A DNA stretch of 15,023 nucleotides from Desulfobacterales bacterium (GTDB lineage: Bacteria > Desulfobacterota > Desulfobacteria > Desulfobacterales > Desulfobacteraceae): contig JAKSBB010000498.1 in the NCBI GenBank assembly GCA_022361315.1, positions 1 to 15,023 on the forward strand, read 5' to 3'. The position numbers and the translations under genes were made by a program. This document shows, in pieces, positions 8,122 through 14,831 of this stretch (position 1 is its first letter; every line of letters begins with the position of its first letter). The notes under the pieces were generated by a model. It was given only the letters and a program-made list of their open reading frames with translations. It was not told the DNA's origin and did no database searches.

Positions 8122-9995
8122 TCAATATTCAGTTTCTGCTGTAGCTTTTCAATCAGTTTGAAGGTTTCTTTTAGCATAATCTGGTCAAGGCTGGAAAGAT
8201 TTCCGGGATAAATATAGTTGTCCGGGGTTGCAGCTTCGTCCATTACGGCTGTGATTTGCCGACGGAATCTGAGGCCCATTAAGAAATTATAGGTCTGCAC
8301 AATATCCGTATATTCTCTGGAGGTCAATGCATGACGGGTATAAAGCCGGAATAAACGGGTAAGTGTGTTGGTCTGCTGGATGCCGTTCTGAAGGGCGTAG
8401 ATCCGTGCAAAATCAATGATGGGCAACATGGCGAGTTTGATATCCAGGGCGTCCTTGTACTCTCCTTTGGTCTCCACCAGAAATTTCCCGAAAAGCCCCA
8501 AGGGCGGTTTAAAATATACGGCGTTTTCCGTCATATTACGAAGAAACCCGGACCAACTGCCGATGGCTGTCAAGAGGTATGACTTAAGTTCCTGGGCAAG
8601 GCTTATATCTCCCCAGGTTGCCCTGAAATCAAAAAAAATACTGGAGTGGAGAAGATCCTCCGGGGAAGCGGCCCGGATCCAGGTTTTAAATTTGGTTTTC
8701 CAGACACGTAAAGGTTGGCACCACGCCGGATTCTGGGCCATATTATCTCCCTCACAGAAGCGATAACCGGCCCTGTCCAGACGGGAGCATATCCGTTTGG
8801 CAAGGGTGTCAAAATAAACCTTTGCGGATTCAGCACTGGCCTCATCTTTAATATCCTCAAAAATAATGGCGTTATCCTGGTCGGAAATAAGGGTCTGCTC
8901 CCCGCGGCCCTCAGACCCCATGGTCAGAAATACGAATTTACAGGGCGGCGGTCCTGACCGTTCTATTGAAAAAGAGATGACCCTGTCTATAATGGCATCG
9001 GAGAAGGTGGTTATCAGCTGGGTGATGTAATCGGCATTGGCACCGTTTCCAATGGGGTCGAGAAGCATTCTTTCCATGCGGTCATGGATGTTTTCAAGGT
9101 CTTTCATCCGTCTGGCCGACCGGATGGCTTTGATGAGCAAAAAAGTAGACCGGCTCTGGGCATCGATGAGGTCCTTTTCGCTGATAATGCCGGAGATGTC
9201 TCCGGATTTACCGGTCACGGCCAGGTGACGCTTGTCCTCTTTTACCATGGTCAGCATGGCTTCAAACACCTGGGCATCTGAAGAGATGGAGATCACCGGT
9301 GTGGATAAGATATCCGATACCGGTGTAGACAGGGATAATTTCCCGACCACAGCCCGGTTGCGGATATCCGAATCCGATACAATACCCCGGATTTGTTTGG
9401 CCTTGGTTTTAACCAAAATGGCATTGGCATTCTGCCGGGTCATTTTGGCAGCAGCGTCATGAACAGTGGCCGATTCGGCACAGGTGGTTATGTTGGCCCT
9501 GAATATGGCAGACACCGGCTGATTAAAAAAGGGCAGGTTCAGCCTTTTGTCAAGGTTTCTTCGTGCCAGTACGTCAGCGAACGCCTTATCCTTCATACAC
9601 CGCCCCAGTCTCAGGGCGAAATAATCAAAAAAGGCGGGGTTGGATCGGCTGAGGTCCAGAAAAAGATCCGTGTCCAATACCAGGCACCGGCACTCCTCAG
9701 AAGCAATAAGGGTGTGAACGGCCATGTGATCGTTGAACAGAACCGAGAGTCCGCCGAAGATATCGTTGGCGGCTAATGTACCGCTCAAAATCTTTTCCGC
9801 ACCGCGATAAAAACAGTATGACAACTGTCCCCGGGTGATAATGTGAATCTCCGCCACCCTGCTGATCTCCTGGGTGTAGATGACACGCCCCTTGGGGAGG
9901 GTGACAAATGCGAGACTGTCAACAAGCCGCCGCTCATCCTCGGTAGAGAGTGCCGAAAAGGGAAGCCCCAGATTGCCAGGGACTTCAGGTTGCAC
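8103..9995 (-). CDS. cNMP-binding-like / tandem CBS / DUF294 nucleotidyltransferase-like signalling protein
   Basis: I chose the GTG at 9995 (630 aa): AAGAGG, with GAGG at 10006-10003, sits seven bases upstream, whereas an ATG at 10037 and a TTG at 10082 have no ribosome binding site and overlap the LemA gene more. Residues about 14-130 form a cyclic-nucleotide-binding-like fold, but the phosphate cassette reads FGGLSVLFNDHMAVHTL, lacking the usual FGE glutamate and RxA arginine. Two CBS domains follow at about 161-215 and 225-285; these often bind adenine nucleotides. Residues about 350-440 carry the DUF294 nucleotidyltransferase-like motif MGSEGRGEQTLISDQDNA with D372 and D374 as likely metal ligands, and about 455-630 is the helical DUF294 C-terminal domain. 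It resembles the GlnD/GlnE-type nucleotidyltransferase fold, so it may modify a protein or a nucleotide. The start overlaps the LemA stop by 11 bases, implying coupled translation. Confidence 0.87.
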   Translation of the reverse strand: MQPEVPGNLGLPFSALSTEDERRLVDSLAFVTLPKGRVIYTQEISRVAEIHIITRGQLSYCFYRGAEKILSGTLAANDIFGGLSVLFNDHMAVHTLIASEECRCLVLDTDLFLDLSRSNPAFFDYFALRLGRCMKDKAFADVLARRNLDKRLNLPFFNQPVSAIFRANITTCAESATVHDAAAKMTRQNANAILVKTKAKQIRGIVSDSDIRNRAVVGKLSLSTPVSDILSTPVISISSDAQVFEAMLTMVKEDKRHLAVTGKSGDISGIISEKDLIDAQSRSTFLLIKAIRSARRMKDLENIHDRMERMLLDPIGNGANADYITQLITTFSDAIIDRVISFSIERSGPPPCKFVFLTMGSEGRGEQTLISDQDNAIIFEDIKDEASAESAKVYFDTLAKRICSRLDRAGYRFCEGDNMAQNPAWCQPLRVWKTKFKTWIRAASPEDLLHSSIFFDFRATWGDISLAQELKSYLLTAIGSWSGFLRNMTENAVYFKPPLGLFGKFLVETKGEYKDALDIKLAMLPIIDFARIYALQNGIQQTNTLTRLFRLYTRHALTSREYTDIVQTYNFLMGLRFRRQITAVMDEAATPDNYIYPGNLSSLDQIMLKETFKLIEKLQQKLNIEFTGVV

Positions 9996-10593
9996 TGGCC
10001 GTCCTCTTTTCTTCAGAAGGTGCCAGTTGCTGAACATCAATTTCAGGAAATTTTTTATGATCCAGGTCAAAGAGCCGTGCAATTAAAAAGCCCGGAAAAA
10101 CGGTGGTTCTTGTATTAAAATACCGGGCTTCCTTATTGTATCGTTTACTCATGATAAATACGGCCAACTCAAGTTCCCTGGATCTTTTCCGGAACGCGGA
10201 ATCGCCTGATGTCTCCTTTTCCGAATCGAATTGTTCTGCAACCCCGGCGATGGCCTGATTCAACGCCACCTGACCGGCCTCAAACGCTGCGACCAGATCC
10301 GGATCCAACGGATCTTCGGTACTCTCAATGGCACTGAGTAGTCCATCAATTTGCCGGACGGCATCATTGAGTCTTGTACTGGTTTCAGATGTGAGGGATG
10401 CAGCCAATGGTTGCGGAATCGCTTCGGTAAAGTCCAATTGCTCACGGCATTGCATGACCAGTTGGTTTTTCACCGCGTGAATTCGGTTTTGCGAGCGTAA
10501 CAGACTGCTGTATCCACCGAAGATAACGCTAAAGATGACAATGCCGAAAACCAGAGAACAGATACCTGCAAGTGTGACCCAGGGGTTTTTCAT
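9985..10593 (-). CDS. Divergent LemA-family membrane protein
   Basis: The ATG at 10593 (202 aa) has AGGAGG at 10607-10602 with eight bases between; a TTG two codons upstream is too close to that site. Residues about 5-25 are one hydrophobic helix. The next stretch YSSLLRSQNRIHAVKNQL matches the first helix of LemA, and near the C-terminus MSKRYNKEARYFNTRTTVFPGFLIARLFDL matches the LemA pattern R-YN-V-YN--P--L-A-LF, followed by KKFPEID. The central part, residues about 45-120, is less conserved than in typical LemA proteins and lacks the usual NLVETV-like segment. LemA proteins are helical bundles facing the periplasm; their molecular role is unresolved, though some are linked to membrane signalling or proteolysis. 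Here it is coupled to the DUF294 gene (11-base overlap) and lies 75 bases after the receptor-exonuclease gene. Confidence 0.75.
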   Translation of the reverse strand: MKNPWVTLAGICSLVFGIVIFSVIFGGYSSLLRSQNRIHAVKNQLVMQCREQLDFTEAIPQPLAASLTSETSTRLNDAVRQIDGLLSAIESTEDPLDPDLVAAFEAGQVALNQAIAGVAEQFDSEKETSGDSAFRKRSRELELAVFIMSKRYNKEARYFNTRTTVFPGFLIARLFDLDHKKFPEIDVQQLAPSEEKRTASAT

Positions 10594-10668
10594 GGACAAT
10601 TCCTCCTGAATAAGTGCTATAGGTGTTATTCACCTCTATCATTGACCCGGGTTGGGATCAATAGCCGG

Positions 10669-12714
10669 TCAGTATTTTAATCTTGCATAATATGTCTTTT
10701 TTGACGCTTTCAGGGCGTCATTCAAGGTCAGTATACCATTGCTGTTAAGTATGGGCAGCAGTTTGAGAAAGATCTCAGCCGTCGTTATTGCATCTCCCAG
10801 TGCGGTATGGCGGCCCAGAACGTTTACCCCGAGTCTACGGGCGATATTTTCAAGATCGTGCTGCTGGTGTACGGGATGGAGAACGGCGGAGAGAAGCAGC
10901 GTATCCAGAACCGGATTTTCAAAGCGGATACCGGTAAGGGGCTCTTTTATCTTTATCATCTTCATGTCAAAGGCAAGGTTATGGCCCAAAAGTACCGTAT
11001 TTGACGTAAAGGTTTTAAAGGCCGGTATCACAGTCCCTATTGTGGGTTTCTCCCTGACCATCTCATAACTGATACCATGGATTTTATATGCGGCGATGGG
11101 AATATCACGTTCCGGGTTCACCAGTTCCTCAAAGGCGTCCTGGTAAACAATTCGTTGATTAACAATCCGAACAGCACCTATGGAGACAATTTCATCTGTT
11201 TCCGTGTTTAATCCGGTTGTTTCGGTATCAAATACGGTAAAGGTCAGTTTTTTTAACGGGGTGTCCAGAAAACTACCTGAAGGGTCTATAATGTCAAAGA
11301 GGTTGAAATCATAATACTCAGGTCTGGAATTCGAAATAACCGGTGCACTGGAGGTCGTAACGGAACCTGTGGGTTTGCCCGCCTGGAAGCGAAGGTCCAA
11401 TCCGGTACAATTCCTGTTTCCTCTGCTGAGGGGTATCAGGCGTGCGTTGTTAAACTTTAATATGTACCCGAGGCTGGGCAGCCCGTTCAAACGCGATCTG
11501 ATTATGGTGTCAATGGCGTCCATGGAACAGGAAGGGCCATCCCAGGATATGTGAAAACGGATTAGATTCTTCTCCTCCGATACATTTAAGTCAAATTCTG
11601 CCAAACCGTTGTCGGTGGAAACCGCTTTAAACAGGGACAAAAATACCAGAGTGATGGAATAGGTGTCAGCCAGCATGCGGATAGGGTTTGGCGAAGGGTA
11701 GATATTTATCCTGATATCCAATTGAAAGGCGGTTTTTTTCTGGATCATGGGCAGAAAGGTGTGCAAGGGAATCGTAGTCAGTGGCAGACTTGAGAATGTT
11801 TTGTTTTTTATGAGCCCGGCCATCTTATCAAATGATGACATCAGAGACTCCGGTGAAGGCGGTTGTTTTGTACAAATGATTTCCCGGAATTTTTTCAGAC
11901 TGTTGTTCACCGTCTGGTATTTTTCAATACGCTCGGAAACATCCTTAAAGGTAAGAATAAATCCCGTCATTCGGCGGTCATTATCAAGCACAGGTATCGC
12001 TTCGGCGCTGATGAGCAGACCGGAGGCAATCGGGGTAATAAAAAAGGAGCCGATTGAGGTGTCCGGCGTATTCATTTGTTCAACAATTTCATCCATGGCA
12101 TGGGTGATCAATGCCTTATCCATCAGATGGAAGATAGAGCGGCCCAATCCAAGAAATAACTCTGAAGATCCTGAGGCCGGATCCGGGGTGAACAATTTTT
12201 TGGCCAGGGAATTAAACAGGATAATCCGTCCGTTTTTATTGCAGACCACAATCCCCTGGGGGAGTTCACTCATAATGGCAGCCAGAAGATTTCTTTCTTT
12301 TTCTGTCTCTTTTCTGGCCGTCAGAATCTGTTCGGTGATGGTTTTGTTCAGATTTTCAAACATCTCGGCAAAGTCATTGATAATTCGTGCCATTTCACGA
12401 ATATCACGGCTTCCGCGGACGGTAATACGGTGAGAGGGATTTGAATTGTATATCATACCGGCTTCCGCGGCCATGCGCTTCAGCGGCAGAATATACCGGT
12501 TATAGGTAATATCAAACACCACCCATAGGGAGCCAAAGATTAAAAAGCTTAATCCCAGAAGGGTATAAATGTTTTCCTGGCAGATCTGATATAGAACACG
12601 GGTCTGTTCCGGATCAAGATTCCGCCATATCAGAAACAAAAGCAATGCAGTGGCGATGAGAATTCCGGTCAGACTCAGCAGAACAAATTTCCAGAATCGG
12701 TTGGTTTGGGTCAT
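10669..12714 (-). CDS. Membrane receptor fused to DEDDh 3'-5' exonuclease (HAMP-PAS-kinase-like-exonuclease)
   Basis: Counting from the ATG at 12714 (681 aa), two helices at about 9-30 and 49-69 bracket a short loop; a HAMP-like region follows at 70-123, then a PAS domain at about 142-261 (MSELPQGIVVCNKNGRIILFN). Residues about 266-446 look like a histidine-kinase core: ADTYSITLVFLSLFKAVS sits where an N box is expected and FHISWDGPS where G1 is expected, but the catalytic Asn and the DxGxG are missing and no HE-type phosphoacceptor is seen. Residues about 493-660 are a DnaQ-type exonuclease with all five DEDDh residues: D496 and E498 in FDTETTG, D583 in HNLAFD, H636 and D641 in HTALGDA. It thus senses a signal at the membrane and probably controls nucleic-acid or nucleotide hydrolysis. 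No clear ribosome binding site precedes the start, and a terminator hairpin ends 13 bases upstream. Confidence 0.86.
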   Translation of the reverse strand: MTQTNRFWKFVLLSLTGILIATALLLFLIWRNLDPEQTRVLYQICQENIYTLLGLSFLIFGSLWVVFDITYNRYILPLKRMAAEAGMIYNSNPSHRITVRGSRDIREMARIINDFAEMFENLNKTITEQILTARKETEKERNLLAAIMSELPQGIVVCNKNGRIILFNSLAKKLFTPDPASGSSELFLGLGRSIFHLMDKALITHAMDEIVEQMNTPDTSIGSFFITPIASGLLISAEAIPVLDNDRRMTGFILTFKDVSERIEKYQTVNNSLKKFREIICTKQPPSPESLMSSFDKMAGLIKNKTFSSLPLTTIPLHTFLPMIQKKTAFQLDIRINIYPSPNPIRMLADTYSITLVFLSLFKAVSTDNGLAEFDLNVSEEKNLIRFHISWDGPSCSMDAIDTIIRSRLNGLPSLGYILKFNNARLIPLSRGNRNCTGLDLRFQAGKPTGSVTTSSAPVISNSRPEYYDFNLFDIIDPSGSFLDTPLKKLTFTVFDTETTGLNTETDEIVSIGAVRIVNQRIVYQDAFEELVNPERDIPIAAYKIHGISYEMVREKPTIGTVIPAFKTFTSNTVLLGHNLAFDMKMIKIKEPLTGIRFENPVLDTLLLSAVLHPVHQQHDLENIARRLGVNVLGRHTALGDAITTAEIFLKLLPILNSNGILTLNDALKASKKTYYARLKY

Positions 12715-12724
12715 GTATAAATGC

Positions 12725-12761
12725 AAAAGAAGAATTCCGGGGCCAGGCCCGGAATTCTTCT
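12725..12761 (-). terminator. Strong hairpin with short T-tract after the symporter/microprotein genes
   Basis: Bases 12729-12741 (GAAGAATTCCGGG) are perfectly complementary to 12748-12760, and the pair 12728/12761 extends the stem to 14 bp; the loop is 6 bases. Reading the minus strand, the stem runs into TTTT then GCATTTATAC. This fits a rho-independent terminator, or an RNA-stabilising 3' hairpin, for the symporter-microprotein transcript. It sits only 11-13 bases before the start codon of the receptor-exonuclease gene, so expression of that gene needs read-through. Confidence 0.75.
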
Positions 12762-12794
12762 CTTATTATAGGTTTATGTCAGGGGATTATTGAC

Positions 12795-12881
12795 TTATCC
12801 CCACCATCCCCAGCCAAATGAGGCCACGAAGAGGACGCAGAATATAAGGGTTGCAATGAGATATTTATCTTCAAGTGCCAT
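12795..12881 (-). CDS. 28-residue membrane microprotein downstream of the symporter
   Basis: An ATG at 12881 is preceded by AAGGAGA at 12895-12889 with seven bases of spacing, one of the strongest ribosome binding sites in the window, and the frame ends at the TAA at 12797-12795. The product begins MALEDKYLIATLIF and ends in FGWGWWG: a short charged head, one hydrophobic helix (about residues 8-22) and a Gly/Trp-rich tail. It lies 44 bases after the symporter stop and before the terminator hairpin, so it is on the symporter transcript. Many symporters of this group (VC_2705-like) are paired with an 80-90 residue DUF4212 small subunit encoded upstream; none is seen here, so this microprotein could be an alternative accessory subunit. 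Function is inferred from position. It is too short for most gene callers. Confidence 0.72.
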   Translation of the reverse strand: MALEDKYLIATLIFCVLFVASFGWGWWG

Positions 12882-12925
12882 AATATCATCTCCTTATGTT
12901 GAAGGATAGGTTCTGTCAAACCGAA

Positions 12926-14707
12926 TTAATCGGCTTCCTTGGTAACGTCCAGGGTTTCCGTATCTGCACGACGGATCTGTTCTTCTGACGTGGTGGACAT
13001 CTCCGCTTTAAAGCAGAGGCCCCACATCATGACAATACCGAGAATCCACCAGACGATCTGCCAGGACCAGATGGCAGGGAATCCGCAGAATGAAAAGGCG
13101 GAGTTGCCGATGAGAACACCGGGTCCCAGTGCCAGAAGATACCATAAGGGAACGATGATCTTCATCCGTGCACGCCATTTCTTACCGTTCTCAGTGGGCC
13201 CGTCAACAGAATCCAGCCATTCTCTCACTTCTTTCTGACGTGCCTGGGTTTCTTCGCTGTCCTTTATACCAAGACCGCGGCAGAGATAGGCCACCGCGAG
13301 ACCGGTGAAGATACCCCAACCCGCCGTATGGATGGACAGGGGATACTTCCAGATGTAGTAGGTCACGAAACAGGCTGCGATGGCAGCCAGCAGACCGAGT
13401 ACGACACCGACGCTTGGATATCTGAACCCCCAGTGTACACCCAGAAGGCAGAGGTACATAATGGTACCGAAAGCCGTGGCAAACCCGCCGATCATAACGA
13501 TGGCGTCGGAGGAGGTCAAAGACACCACAACCGCAGCAACCGCAAGAATCGTGGCAAAGATCCGGTTGGTCCAGATCTGCTCGGAATGGGAGCCGCCCTG
13601 TTTTCTGACATACCGCCACCAGACGTCCCTCTGGATAATGGTACCGCCGGTACCGATGTAGGGAGCCGCCGTGGAATGTATGGCTGCGATGGCCCCGAGG
13701 AACACCAGGCCGAGGGCCGGGCCAGGTAAGAATTTGGTCATGAGCATGGGAACAACGTCCCCGTCAACCTTGGGCGCCAGCTCGCCGGCCATCATCAGGA
13801 TTCTTGCACCGATACCCTGGAAGGCGGTGAAGAAGAAAAGTGCCAGGCCAACCACGAAGGTGGACATGAACACCTGTTGCCAGGCCAGAGGCTTGGGAGA
13901 GGCAAGACCGAAGTTCCACAGGGTAAAGGCGGGGGAGGACTGAATGCCCATGAGGGCAAACATGTAGGTCAGAATCATCACCGCTGTCCAGCCGCCTGTA
14001 CCCAGACCGAAGTGGATCAGCCCCGGTACCTGCATATACTTCTGCTCAAGACCGCCCATGGACTGTACGAAACCGGACCATCCGCCGAACAGCGGGGAGG
14101 TAATGGTGTACCAGCCCAGGAGGCAGATACCGCCAACCAGCAGACAGAACTGGAGTACGCCGACCCAGGTACTGGCCTTGAGGCCGCCGGTAACGACGTA
14201 GAACCAGACGATGAAGGCCATGAAAATCAGGCCTGCTGTCTGGGGAACGCCGGCAACCCAGTAAAACAGCTTGGCCGCAGCGATGAGCTGAAGGCCGGAG
14301 TAGAAGATGGAGTAAAGGAATGCGGCGATAACGGTCAGCCACCGGACCGCCTCATTGTTATAGTAGTAGGCAAACATGTCGCCGGGGGTAATGAACCCGT
14401 AGCGTTTACCCAGGAGCCAGTTTCTTTTGGCAAAAAAGGCACCGGTGATGGGTATGGTTAATACGTAAAAAGAGGCAAAGGCATATACAAGCCCCGCTTT
14501 CCAGATCAAACCTGGATGCCCGACGAATGTCCAACCGGAAAAGGAGGCGGCGGTTGCCGCCATCAAGAATGCAATAAAAGGAATGGAGCGACCGGCAATG
14601 GCGTAGCCGGAAGCTTTCTTTTCAGTAAAAAAGCCTCTCAGGCCCCACCAGAAGCAGTAAATAATGTACAGTCCTAAAAGGACGTATACCCACATTTTTG
14701 GATCCAT
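12926..14707 (-). CDS. Sodium:solute symporter (SSS family), probable short-chain carboxylate uptake
   Basis: A 593-residue inner-membrane transporter with about 13 hydrophobic helices. The ATG at 14707 follows AGGAGG at 14722-14717. The first helices (MWVYVLLGLYIIYCFWWG, then ATAASFSGWTFVGHPGLIW at 51-69) and the segment GAIAAIHSTAAPYIGTGG at about 338-355 are typical of the VC_2705-like branch of the SSS family, close to acetate/cation symporters such as ActP. S345/T346 lie where the sodium site of the SSS fold is expected (inference by fold analogy). A cytoplasmic loop with many charges (about residues 480-510, KDSEETQARQKEVREW) precedes the last two helices. Substrate is not certain; the acyl-CoA synthetase gene just upstream argues for acetate, propionate or a similar acid. 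Downstream on the same transcript is the 28-residue microprotein gene. Confidence 0.9.
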   Translation of the reverse strand: MDPKMWVYVLLGLYIIYCFWWGLRGFFTEKKASGYAIAGRSIPFIAFLMAATAASFSGWTFVGHPGLIWKAGLVYAFASFYVLTIPITGAFFAKRNWLLGKRYGFITPGDMFAYYYNNEAVRWLTVIAAFLYSIFYSGLQLIAAAKLFYWVAGVPQTAGLIFMAFIVWFYVVTGGLKASTWVGVLQFCLLVGGICLLGWYTITSPLFGGWSGFVQSMGGLEQKYMQVPGLIHFGLGTGGWTAVMILTYMFALMGIQSSPAFTLWNFGLASPKPLAWQQVFMSTFVVGLALFFFTAFQGIGARILMMAGELAPKVDGDVVPMLMTKFLPGPALGLVFLGAIAAIHSTAAPYIGTGGTIIQRDVWWRYVRKQGGSHSEQIWTNRIFATILAVAAVVVSLTSSDAIVMIGGFATAFGTIMYLCLLGVHWGFRYPSVGVVLGLLAAIAACFVTYYIWKYPLSIHTAGWGIFTGLAVAYLCRGLGIKDSEETQARQKEVREWLDSVDGPTENGKKWRARMKIIVPLWYLLALGPGVLIGNSAFSFCGFPAIWSWQIVWWILGIVMMWGLCFKAEMSTTSEEQIRRADTETLDVTKEAD

Positions 14708-14760
14708 ACTATGTTTCCTCCTGTTTACACCTTTTAATTGGGTTGATCGGATTTAAAGTT

Positions 14761-14781
14761 TGATTATCGTGCGGATAATCA
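14761..14781. promoter_or_regulatory. Perfect palindrome upstream of the symporter gene
   Basis: TGATTATC-GTGCG-GATAATCA is an eight-base perfect inverted repeat with a five-base spacer, 54 bases upstream of the symporter ATG in the 124-base gap after the CoA ligase gene. Its size and symmetry fit an operator for a dimeric regulator; as RNA it would be a weak AT-rich hairpin without a T-tract, so a terminator is less likely. On the minus strand it directly follows TGGTTTCATATGTGCT (14796-14781), a poor sigma-54-like GG-N10-GC match. The regulator is unknown. Confidence 0.4.
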
Positions 14782-14831
14782 GCACATATGAAACCACCCC
14801 CTTTCCCAGTAGGTTATTGCTTATAAACCGC

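Noticed and set aside
11747..12433. 228-codon plus-strand open frame
   Set aside because: It lies wholly antisense to the PAS and kinase-like part of the receptor-exonuclease gene, has no ribosome binding site and its product resembles no protein; it is a by-product of codon use on the other strand.
12715..12726. TTG start of the receptor-exonuclease gene at 12726
   Set aside because: It would put the start codon inside the T-tract of the terminator; ATG at 12714 keeps the whole first membrane helix.
13877..14461. 194-codon plus-strand open frame, rich in Gly, Asn and Gln
   Set aside because: Antisense to the symporter; its composition is what reversed hydrophobic membrane codons give.
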